The notes beneath the pieces were generated by a model. The model was not told the DNA's origin and ran no database searches. It saw nothing but the letters and a program-made list of their open reading frames with translations. Below are positions 36,966-47,089 of a DNA stretch of 62,612 bases, piece by piece (position 1 is the first letter of the stretch; each line of letters starts with the position of its first letter). The stretch is taken from contig JADGJL010000037.1 in assembly GCA_027600665.1 (NCBI GenBank), positions 1 through 62,612 on the forward strand. Direction: 5' to 3'. A program made the position numbers and the translations under genes. Origin of the DNA: Irineochytrium annulatum. Its lineage: Eukaryota; Chytridiomycota; Chytridiomycetes; Chytridiales; Chytridiaceae.

Positions 36966-39900
36966 CTACAAAGCCGCTGACCACAACTTCAAATTGTTGG
37001 CCGGCGCCATACTCGCACTAGCCAGCACCACTCCCCCCCGCCCCTCCGCCCTCATCCCCGTCCGCGGATCCCAGTTCCACCCACATCGTGCAAACGCGAG
37101 CGACGACACCACCCCGTTCTGACACGACGGGTAACTGACAATGCTCTGCGCCTTTGGTTCCCGGGGACCCCGCTCGGGCTCCCACACGTACACCGCCTCA
37201 AACTCGCCGAATGCGACGCGGGGTGGCACCGCCCCAGCTCCGCCGGTACCCCCGCCTTCGCTCGGGTGCACGATCACGGCGCCGGACCCAGGGTCATATA
37301 GCGGGGCCTGGAGGAACGACACCGAAGCAATCTTCGCCATCTGCTGAAAGCTCGTCTGCGAGAATTGCCGCAGCGGGAGCAGTTGGCCCGCAGATGCGCC
37401 AGCGGCAGCGGCCGAGGACGCCGATGCGGACTGCTGCCACTCCCATAGGACGACCAGTTCGTCGCAGCAGCTAACCATCCAGGCGCCGTCCTGAGACCAA
37501 TCAAGCCCAACGATCCCCTTCATATGCGGCGTGGGTATCTGTACTCTCCGCTCCGATTCGGACGTCTGGGGCGTTGTGGCTGGGTCGTTGTTGGGAGGAG
37601 GAGGGGTCAAGGGGCACTCCACCAAGTGCAAGGAGGTAAAGAAGGCTGCGGCTAGCGTGACTGTTATCGTCAGGGGTGCGTTGGAGTTTAGGGCGACCTG
37701 ATCTGCGTTCATAGGTCGGAAGCGAAGGAAGTTTCGAGAATATCCGGACTTCTTATTTGGTTGCTGCAAAAAAACCAGTTTAAATTCAGCGTATTATCGT
37801 AACGAAACAACAAAAACATACAAGCTTAATACTCCGTATCGTGGTGGCCGTCCAAGCATCCCAGACATTCACTTCACCTTCCTGGTCCAAACTCGCGCAC
37901 CATAAGGTTACGTCGCTCCCCGGCCGGCCGTTGCCCGATGAAGCACCTAGCAAACCAACAGGGCAGAAATCCACGCACATAACCGAGGACTTGTGCCCTG
38001 TATAGCTCGTGATCGGTGCATAAACCTCTCCGCCCTGCACATTCCCATCCACCGCCCCCAGGCTTTCATCCCGCATCCGCTTCGCCGCCACGATATCCCA
38101 CACCTTTACCGACTTGTCAAAGCTCGAGCTCGCAACAAGGACCGGTAGGCTCTTCAAAACTTGACTCGTGTTCGACCCCGTCGCGGAAGCTCCAACAAGC
38201 TGCGAGAGCGCCATAAACCGCAAATGCGTCACCTGGTTGCTGTGCGCCTCAATCGTGCAAAGAGGCGCCGCGCCACCGCCCGTTCCAACCCGCGTCGTAT
38301 CCCACACAAGCAACTTCATGTCAAGCCCCGCAGACGCCAGTATCGTCCCCGACGGGTCAAACCCACACGCGTTCACCTTGTTAACGTTCCCTTCCGCCGA
38401 GGCCAGCGGCGTCAACACCGATCCTGCCACGACGCTCGACGACGAGCCCGCTCGCCCAACATTGCCCGGAGGCAAGCCCGATGGGACGGGCGTAACCACT
38501 CCGGGCTGCGCTCCGTTCTCCGGGAATCCAAACGAAGTACTGCTTAACAGCTCACCGCTTGACGAAGCCGGGGTTTGTGATGATGGTACAGCGGCGCCAG
38601 GGTTGCCACCTTCGGCCCCGGGGTTCACCGTCCCGGAATCCGTCGTAGAAGTGGCACCACCGACGACCCCATCGTTATTGTTCGAGCCCAACCCCAGCCC
38701 AAACAAATCATCAAAATCCGACTGCCCGTTCGTGTTCACTGTCGGGTCGTTGTTCAGCCAATTCTCATTGAAGTCGTCGCTGTTCAGGTCAAGGAAGGCT
38801 TCGAGAGAGATCTCTCCGTCCGCCTCCTCCTTCGCCGTAACGACACCCGCCTGCGTCGTCGGCGGCGCTCCACCCGATCCCCCCGCATCACCCTCCGTTC
38901 CACCTTCCTCCATCTTTGTCGGGGCCGGCATCCCGGTCGTCATCTGCGAATCGCCAGGCTGAGGTTGTTGTTGCCCGGGGTGCTGCTGATTCTGCATATG
39001 CTGCTGCATCATGTCATGTTGCTGCTGCTGCTGCTGCTGTTGCCTTTGCATATGCTGCTGCATGGCCACTTGCTGCATCATATTCTGCTGCTGCTGTGCT
39101 TGTAGCAACCGCTGCTGCTTGGCGGCCTGCTGCGCCGCAGCCTGCTGCTGTAAAAGCTTTTGATACTCTGCTTGCTGCTGCTGCATGAGGATCTGCGCCA
39201 TTTTGGGATCAGGGTTCAACGGCGTCTGCATTCCGCCAGGAAGGACAGTCATTTGACCCTGTCCGTTCCCCCCCGGCGCCCCCGCTACCCCGGCCGGGGC
39301 GCCAGGCTGCTGAAATGAATTCGCCCGCATCATCTGCGCCTGCTGCTGCGCCTGCTGCTGCACTTGCTGTTGTTGAGCCTGCTGTTGTTGTTGATGTTGT
39401 TGCTGTTGTTGCTGCTGTTGCTGTTGGGCAGTCGCCGCCGCGGCTTGCTGTTGAGTCATATTCGGATCAACCCCGCCGGGTGTCCCCGGCCCTTCGCTAG
39501 GGCTCGGTGCTTTCCGCTTCACACCATTTTGGATCTGCCCGGACGTGATCTGAGGGCTCGGACCAGGGCCTGGCGCCACCCCTCCCTGCAACTGAGCACG
39601 AGCTTGAACGCTCGCATTCGCAGCGACCATCTGAATCCAAAAAATTAGAAACAACGCGCCAACGCGAAAGTCGGCTTCTTTTCAACACTTACCCGATTAT
39701 GTTCAATCTGAGATGCAAGCTGTGGGCGCGTTCGGATCAAATAATCCCGCCAGTAATCCGCTGTCTCCTTCGTCATCGTCGGCGGGTATTGGCCCTGGAT
39801 AATCTGGGAGAGCTCCACCTGATTCGGATTCTGCATCTGCGGTGCCTGCTGCTGCTGCTGCATGTTCGGCATCATCGGTCCGCCAATCATTTGCTGCTGC

Positions 39901-41872
39901 GGGCTCTGATGCACGACCTGTCCGGGAACGGTCGTGCTTGGCCGCCGCTGCAACTGCTGCATCATCACTTGCTGCTGCTGCTGCTGCTGCCGCTGCTGAT
40001 GCATCATCATATACTTTACAGGAACAATATCAGAGCTGAAAAGTCATCACTGAAGTAACAAACCTGTTGCCGCTGCTGTGGAGTCATATTGGCAAACATC
40101 TGCTGTTGCTGCGGCGGCAGGCTTGCCATTATCATCTGCTGCTGCTGCAATGTCATGGCGATCCCGTTTGCAATCACTGGGCTTGGCGACGCATTTATCG
40201 GTTGACCTCCCTGCAGAACCGGACTCGCGCCAGGGTTAAGGGTATTCATCTGTCCCGCGATCGTCGTCCCCGGCTGCTGGACCGGACTGAAATTCCCGAC
40301 GCTGTCCATCCGATTCCGTTTCGGTGGCGGCGGTGACATCGACGTTCCTCCCCCCTGCCCCGAAGTAACTCCAGCCACCATCGTGGGTGTATTCGGCACG
40401 CCTTGAAGCTCAGAACTCTGCGATAATCCGCGTCAGCGCTAATAAGATCCAAAATAAAGTATCCCGTACCAAGATCTGCGGGCTCATCCCCCCCGGTCGT
40501 TGCTGCTGTTGAAGCTGCTGAAACGAGGCGGACTGCAGCCGCTGCGCCTGTTGTTGCTGCAGGGACATCGGCGGCCGTCCCTGCATCCCCTGGCTGATTT
40601 CCACATTAAGGCAAACGTCACAGCTCTCATAATAATACCTCTGTGCCTGCGCCTGCCGCATCTGAAGCTGGTTCAGCCTCTGCACCTCCGCCTGCACCGC
40701 GACGTTGACCTTCTCCTTATCCGGTTGCGAAAGCGTCGCGTAGTCCCGCCCGCCTAAGCCGAAGTTGTTCATGACCTGCATCACCAACATCTTCGTTTGC
40801 TGGTTCTGCTGCATCTGCTGCGCTTGAAGCGCGCTCTGCATGGCCGCGGCATTGCCAGCGATGGAGGGGGATTGGGGTATTTCTATAACGAACATATTTA
40901 GACACGCCAAACATAACACCTCTGCAAATACTTACCCCCATCACTGGCGGATTGAAAAGATTGCAATTGCGGATTTGTCGGTTGTTGTTGAGGTTGCTGG
41001 GGATGTTGAGGAGCGCCAGCGTTTAGTTGTCCCTGATTTGGGTGCGATGGTTGTGCGTTCTGCTGGGCTTGTTGATGCTGCTGTTGGGCATGCTGCTGCT
41101 GCTGTAATTGCTGCTGCTGGCTGCTCTGAAGCCGCTGAATATGCTGTCGAGTTCCAGTTTGAGATAGAGAACATAATGACAAAAAGTGGAAGGGAGCGGA
41201 ACATCCGCCAAAAAGGGTAATACGCAGGGCAAGGAGATAACGAAAGAGAACAACAGAACGAGAAGATGAGAGCCGAACCTCAACATAAGCCGTGGCCTGC
41301 TGTGTTCCCCCATTCTGCGAGTTCGCTCTCGCCGAGAAAATGTCCCAAAACACCGTCCACCATTCGTACAGGAATCCTTCCGGCGCGTCGATCCGCACGC
41401 TGACTTTGTGAGGCACTTGGGCCTCGGTAGAGAACGCATTCGCCGAGTTGATGAACCCCCGCTTCAAGCAATAATCGTAGATGTAGATGTTGAGCCTAGC
41501 GGTCGTCGATTAGCACACATCCGTCGTCATGATCGTGCCAGCGTCCATGTGGCGTGGCCGCCACATCGAAACGAGTTTCCCTCACATTTTATCGCTCTCC
41601 CACCCGGTCTTCTTCAACGGAGGTTGCTGGGCGCCTCCGTTCGCACCTCCCGACCCGCCTCCGACGCCCATCCCAGCTCCAACGGCACCGGCGGCCCCAT
41701 CTCCGCCAGGTGCGCCAGGACCGCCCGGACCCTGTCCCTGCGGCTGTCCTGTCGGATTCTGCGCCTGCGCCTGGCCCTGGGCCTCCCCCGAGGCCATGGC
41801 GCTCTGCTGCATCATGAACTGAGCTTGCTGTTGCGCCTGGTGGTAGTTCTGGGCCTGCGTTTGCGCATACAT
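36966..41872 (-). CDS. LEUNIG-like transcriptional co-regulator: LUFS/LisH, polyQ, WD40
   Basis: About eight or nine exons, roughly 1450 residues. Exon 1 (41872-41586) is Gly/Gln-rich; exon 2 (41495-41279) holds the LUFS domain: LisH LNIYIYDYCLKRGFINSANA followed by IDAPEGFLYEWWTVFWDIFS, very like plant LEUNIG and fungal Flo8/Som1-type N-termini. Exon 3 is 41143-40936, exon 4 starts at 40882 and probably has a 45-nt intron near 40640-40594. The middle is dominated by Gln and Met runs coded by CAG/CAA repeats. A WD40 domain fills the end: VNACGFDPSGTILASAGLD, VASSSFDKSVKVWDI, EGEVNVWDAWT, and the last exon (about 37765-36966) closes with LASASMAPANNLKLWSAAL. LUFS domains recruit SEUSS/LDB-type adaptors and the protein acts in the nucleus. 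Confidence 0.88.
39000..39440. repeat. CAG/CAA trinucleotide-rich tracts (polyglutamine)
   Basis: Clusters of CTG/TTG triplets on the plus strand (39003-39190, 39340-39430) encode Gln runs of the LEUNIG-like protein on the minus strand, including one of 10 consecutive Gln. Similar, shorter tracts occur at 39845-40010, 40080-40150 and 41050-41130. CAG and CAA are interspersed, which would slow length change. Confidence 0.85.
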
Positions 41873-42120
41873 GGTTGGCCACACATAAAAAAACCAATTT
41901 TTTTCAAGCCGCTCGATCTTGCAGTCCTTGAAATCCTTTGATAGACTTCGCTCCTGCCGCCGCCGTTGGCCCGGGAAAGCAAAGGGCACGCACGAAGAAA
42001 GGCAACAAAAAAGGAGAAAACAACAGACAAAGAGAAACTCAAAGCGAACTGCTATCTGTGGAATAAATACTGTTTGCAAATCTCACGGAGCATCTCACGC
42101 AGCCAAACCACAATGCGAGG

Positions 42121-42575
42121 TCACCTTGGTTTGAACCCATCCTATGACGCAAGGTCGTTTTCGTTGTAGGATAACGCAAAAAAAAGTACTCACTTCTCGC
42201 GTTCATAGAAGATATCGCTCTTGCTGCGGCCCAGAGTAACAATATTCGGACAGCTGTCCCTCTATGGAAGGGAGGGACTCATCCTAGTGATCAACAGGAA
42301 AGCTTCTGGAGCCAACGAAGAAGGAATCCCACGTCCTGTTCCTCAATCACGCACTTCTTGCAATAGTAATCATCCGTACGCCTGCGGCCCACAGATAACG
42401 CATTGCTCCTGGTAGGAACCGCAGTTGCACTCGTCGCAGATCTGGACGACGTCGGCAGGCTGGACGCACGAGTCGCCGAAGACGCACATCCGGTCGCTTT
42501 CTCGCATAAGACGGGGCGATCGCGATGCCGGCCTGCTTGCGACAGAAGATCAGTACAAGTTGGTGGCGGGTTCAT
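42121..42575 (-). pseudogene. Decayed PHF5A/RDS3 (SF3b splicing subunit) copy
   Basis: Pieces of the PHF5A zinc-knot protein appear in order in different frames: RHQLVLIFCRKQAGIAI, then LCEK, then RMCVFGDSCVQP...QICDECNCGSYQEQCVIC, then DDYYCKKCVIEEQD. After an intron (GTGGGA..CCATAG) comes RDSCPNIVTLGRSKSDIFYE, and after a second intron DGFKPR stop. About five single- or two-base shifts are needed to link them, near the ATG, around 42500, 42490, 42385 and at the last exon start. Cysteines that bind zinc in the family are replaced (VICDS to VFGDS; RPC to QPA). PHF5A is normally essential and highly conserved, so this looks like a dead copy. Assembly indels could explain some shifts but not the lost cysteines. 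Confidence 0.8.
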
Positions 42576-42662
42576 GAGTGTTCCGGTATGGAGTGCAATG
42601 GAATTGACGGCCTGTCACCTCGCAGCAATAGCTGAAAGAACTTTCTTCACTTTAATCACAGT

Positions 42663-44369
42663 TCAGATGTATTCATCATCATCTGAATCCGACCAGTCAA
42701 ACACCGTCTCGACCGCCCCAGGCGCCTCCCTGGTAACATCGACGTGCTCGCTCCCCTTCGACCCGGCAAACACGACAACCTTCGTAACCTGCTTCTCCAC
42801 AGCGTTGTGGCCCCGCGACGGCATCCTGCTCGACGTAATCCTGCTGTTCCCCCCGTTCGCCGCTCCGACGCCAATTCCTTCCAACGCTCTGCTGCCCCCG
42901 ACGGTCGTCCCCGCCGTATGCAACAATCCCCGCCTTCCCCTCTGGAACAACGACGACCCGCCGAGAGCACCGGCACCCGGTTCCGCCACGGGTACATCCT
43001 CCAGTAGGCCGGGAAGCCGCGCGACGCCATCCGACACGACCCTCGCCCGCTCCGCCGCCATCGCCTGCCTTCGCCTCGCGCTCTGCCCCTTCTCCCTCTG
43101 CTCGGCCTGCACCACGCGATCGATCCTCAGCTGAAGCAGGTCCTCCCGTACCTGCTGCTCCCTCACCAGCTCGCGGTTTTCCTTTTCCAGCGCGTCCTTC
43201 CTCGCGATGTACTCTTGCGTCACCTTGATGCATCGCCGAAGCTCCTTCTCCAGCTTCCGGTTCTCGGCCTCGAGCGCCGTCGTGTGATCCGAGAGGTACT
43301 TTGCCGCTTTCGCCTGGGCGGCGTTTTCCATCTCCTGGATCTTAATGTCCGCCTCGCGTTGCAGCTTTATCCGGACCTCGAGGAGGCTGCGCTCGAGGTC
43401 GGATACTGACTGCGCGTGCTTCACGTCCGCTTCTTCCATCTCCTTTTTGATCTTGGCAATCTCGGCTTCATGCCGCGACCTCTTCACCTGTTGCATCCAT
43501 TAGGACGCGTTCAGACAAGGTAAACAAACCATAACATCGGTGAGCTGCGTAATCTCCATTTGCTTGTCGTTGAGCTTTACTTCCAGCTCCATCGTGAGAA
43601 GCTTTAACTCTGCCAGGCTTAGCGCAATGATTCGATTTCAGACACACCTTCGATCTTCTTCCGATTTTCCTCGTGCTTTTGAGCCTTCCGCTCCTGATAA
43701 AGCTCGATCTCCCGCTTCTGCATTTCGACAAGCTTGTCGATCGACGACTGCTTATCTGACCGCTTTCCCTGCAGATATGCGATGTACTCGGCCTGTTACA
43801 GCCTTTAGTGTTCGTCGTCCAAATATATGCCACACACCGTATCCTTCTGCGTCGTTTCAATCTCATTCCGATACCACTCATTCTCGTTCTTGCTGTAAGA
43901 AAACCCGGCATTAGTTTCAAGACTCGACATTAGCTTAGGTGAACTCACTAATGGTGACATTTCCGCTTGTATTCCTCCAGATCCTTCTCCAACGCCTCGA
44001 GCCTTCATGTACAAAAGCTCATCAGCCCCAAGAGCGCAGCATCCTACACACCCACCGCTTCTTCAACAGCGCCTCATCCAGCTCCTCGATCTTCAGCTCG
44101 CCTCCCGAGGCTGTCCCCGGGTTGTTCGTCGAGCCCTTGGTCCCCTTCTTCTTTGCGATGAGCTGCTTGACGACCGGGTGGGCGCCCAGGCCGCTGGGCG
44201 GGTGCTTCTTCTTCTTTGCCCGTGCCCGCTCATCAAGGATCTCGGTCGGGCCGTAGTCGTCGAACCTGGACTTGATCTGGTGGAGCGTCTCCTGGTCGAG
44301 GATCTCCTCCCGGCTCGCGCCGGCGTCGCCGGTCTTCCATATGGGGTTCTTGGCTTGTAGGGAAGCCAT
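42663..44369 (-). CDS. Coiled-coil protein, DUF4515-like, possibly flagellar
   Basis: Six exons (44369-44056, 44002-43949, 43892-43838, 43792-43648, 43609-43530, 43487-42663) encode 490 residues. A basic N-terminus (RARAKKKKHPPSG) precedes nearly continuous coiled coil, from LKIEELDEALLKKR through NENEWYRNEIETTQKD, EYIAYLQGKRSDKQSS and KRSRHEAEIAKIKKEMEE to ENRKLEKELRRCIKVTQEY. The spacing of ENEWYRxEI and EYIxYLxxK segments resembles DUF4515 proteins such as CCDC166 and BBOF1, which act at cilia and basal bodies. That assignment is inference. The C-terminal ~110 residues are disordered and end in an acidic DWSDSDDDEYI. A flagellar role would fit a zoosporic fungus. Confidence 0.75.
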
Positions 44370-44500
44370 CTAACATGCGGCGGGGTCCGAATTTTCAACC
44401 GCGCATACACACCACGTTGAGCGAGATCTCGAACCATTGAAGCTATAAGTGTAGGTACGAGTATGTGATTCAACGGCACTACGGTGGATAGTCGTTGCGT

Positions 44501-44962
44501 TCAAATATTTGCCGAGTCGCTGAGAAGAATGCTCTCCCGCATCCGCTGGATCTGCAAATACTCCCCCAGTGATCGCGTTCTTGTTGCCCTTTGGCTCTCC
44601 GGGAAGTGAATGGCCTTCAGGTGTCCAACAGTTACGAAGGTGCCCAGCTTTGACCAGAGGAAACAGAAATGTGTCATTCGCTGATCATCGAATTCGGCCG
44701 CAAATATCAGGTTATTCTTACTACAAGTCGACAGCAGCGAGACATACAGCGGATTTCNNNNNNNNNNGCCATAGATTTCTATTCGTACCATTGTGTCCGA
44801 CTTGCCGTGTGTGTTGACCTCCTTGCTCCGTGCGTGAGCGAACAGCTGAACCCGCACGAGCGGGCGGAGGAACCGCGCTTGGTGGCCGCCCACTCGCCTC
44901 CGAAAGGTCGCCGCCCCAAGTCTTTGGTCGGCCCACGCGAGATCCCATCGCTCAATCATCAT
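44501..44962 (-). CDS. Unrecognised open frame interrupted by an assembly gap
   Basis: A minus-strand frame reads through the N gap for about 150 codons and ends with the stop at 44501. Segments such as FDDQRMTHFCFLWSKLGTFV and EYLQIQRMRESILLSDS look protein-like, but I recognise no family, and part of the sequence is missing. It may be a real gene fragment or chance. It lies just upstream of the F-box/LRR-like gene on the other strand. Confidence 0.3.
   Translation of the reverse strand: MMIERWDLAWADQRLGAATFRRRVGGHQARFLRPLVRVQLFAHARSKEVNTHGKSDTMVRIEIYGXXXXNPLYVSLLSTCSKNNLIFAAEFDDQRMTHFCFLWSKLGTFVTVGHLKAIHFPESQRATRTRSLGEYLQIQRMRESILLSDSANI
44759..44768. other. Assembly gap (10 N)
   Basis: Run of ten N within the unrecognised minus-strand frame. 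Real size uncertain. Confidence 0.99.
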
Positions 44963-45025
44963 GTAAGGAGCCTTTGCCCTTATTCTTCAGCGTCCCCACG
45001 ACTGAATCTTGCTCGAATAATTAGC

Positions 45026-46473
45026 ATGCTCCTCGATGAACATTTACTTGGCTGCGTCATCAGCCAAATCAGTCCGCACAGCCCCGGCGGCAGATTCGCT
45101 CTTTACGCTTGCATGTTGACGTCGACGTCCACCTTCCGAGCATCAGCGCCGATTCTCTGGTCCACCCACGCCGTGCTCGACATCTTCGCCGGCATTCGCG
45201 CGCTTGAGAAAATCGTAAAGATATCGGACGACGTGCTGCAGGACCTTGCTCTAGACAGGCTCGTGACGGATAAGAAGGCCGGGTCGCGGGCGTGGAGATG
45301 GAAGGCTTATTTGCGATGCGTGAAAAAAATTCACTGCTTTCTGCCGAAAGCTGACAATGACGAGGAAGTACAAGCGCAGTCGACGATCCGCTTGGGGCCA
45401 TTCCTATCGGCAGGCATCGATGTGATACGTCTTACACAACCACCGGAAGCTGATTTCACGGCGGAAACAAATGCTCTTACAACGACTGGATCGAGTGGTT
45501 GCTCAATAAGCGTGTTCGAGCGTCGACAACAACTCTGTCGGAACTCAGTCTCGATAACGTTCCCGACGAGGAGATTGATCGCTTTCTAGCTTATCCTGTC
45601 AAACATTTGGTGGTCGGGGAACACGCGGCCGCATCTCAAATTCTCCCGAAGTGCAAAGAGGGCCTCAAATCTCTGATTCTTGGGTCCAAAATGTGGCTCT
45701 ATGATAACTTGACTTCCGAGGATGTGGAGGCGATTATCAGATACGCCGAGTCATCAAAGAAACCGTTCAACGTTCAGTACCATGCGCTCTCGCTCCCCGA
45801 ATGGGCACCTAATTGCTGGCCTCCCAAAATAACATCGCTACATGTCGAAGCATTGGACTCAGCCGCAATCCCTGGTCTCCTTGACATGATGCTCGCCAAT
45901 AAATCCGCCCTGAAGAAATTGATGTTGTGGTTCGAACACGACTGCGAGCTGCCCCCGGCGATTTTTAGTTCCATTTACTCTCTGTCGCAATTAACGGACC
46001 TGGACCTCGGTTTTCCGGAGACGCTTGACCAAGGGGTCCTTTCAAGCGTCATTTCCGAATTACGGAACATACGGAAGCTAAGGCTTTGCTTTTTCTCGCC
46101 TCAAGGAACTTTCACAATCAATGAAATTACGGGATTACCGTATCTACGCGAACTCGACATTTTAGGGGAAGCGTCCAATGTTGCTGTTAGCTTTGCGGTC
46201 CAACTTCGGACTTTAACCATTGAGAGCGGCATCCTGGTTGTGAACTCTCGAGCTTTGGCGTGGTCGGGATTGCCAAATCTGGAAGAGATTTATCTGACGA
46301 ATACAGACGTGATCACTACCGAGGGCAAGTCGTTTGAAGTTCGACTCGACGAGATGCTCCTGGATAGCGCTGTGAGCCCAGCTTTATCTGTTGTGAAGTG
46401 GAAGAACCGAGGACAGCGGCGAGTTCTTAGGGATTGGAAGGCTGGATGTAGAAGCCGCCAGCTCTTTCCCTGA
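45026..46473 (+). CDS. F-box/LRR-like protein with an internal frameshift (copy A)
   Basis: The N-terminal frame starts at the ATG at 45026 (MLLDEHLLGCVISQI), and the C-terminal frame ends at 46473. They differ by one base between about 45452 and 45500. No GT..AG pair bridges them, since a stop in the second frame at about 45451 limits the junction. Alignment to copy B at 50760 shows one ancestral protein: PILWSTHAVLD with AVLWSTAELHV, SRAWRWKAYLRCVKK with RAAWRWRAYLNAVRR, and WIEWLLNKRV with WATWLTGRWA. Leu-rich repeats follow (LTDLDLGFPETL, IRKLRLCFF, LRELDILGE, LEEIYLTNTD). Such proteins present substrates to SCF ligases through SKP1. Either a recent pseudogene or an assembly indel. Confidence 0.7.
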
Positions 46474-47089
46474 AGGCCGGAATTATCATAGGAAGTGAGG
46501 ACGAGTCACTAGGCTGTGGCTCCCCTGGCTTCGGTTCGTACGTCATCACTTTGCACCTGTATTTAAACCGTTTGTACTTGGTTCGCTTAAAAGTTCTTCA
46601 CTTGTTGCTATTGCCTTGAAGCGTTCGGGAACATTGCTGTTGTCAACATGATGTACGGATTTTCCTTTTAGCGACTGAAGGAAACCTGCTCTTCGTATGT
46701 TGTTTCTATCTCTTTGATCGTTCTTTATGTCTTTCGCCTTGGAAGATATATTTGGCTGGACTTCGAGATGTTATTGTAGCCTGCTATCCTCTTTGTGTGC
46801 ATATACTTCTTTGTTGATGTACCAATTGCTTGCAGCCCGTACAAAATGAGTAATGACTGCCGGGTGAGGCGATATTTGATGTTTATTGATATACAGTGCA
46901 AAATGATGAATGCGAAAGCAAAAAGCCGAAGTATATGGTACTGTTGTTTCCGAAGTGGCATGCAAACGAGATCGAAAAATCTATAACTTAGAATCTCGTA
47001 AAAAGAGTAGGGATATGCAATGGAGACATCCAGGGCCTCAAAGAAATAAGAGCAACAACCGCAATCAGTGTCATTTACACATCGACCAT
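46474..47089. other. Convergent 3' flanks
   Basis: Between the stops of F-box/LRR copy A and the Ras-family gene. AT-rich, with short motif-free frames at 46725-46986. No gene seen. Confidence 0.45.

Noticed and set aside
39000..39440. CRISPR-like or satellite array
   Set aside because: Irregular CAG/CAA triplets in frame with a coding exon; simply polyglutamine coding.
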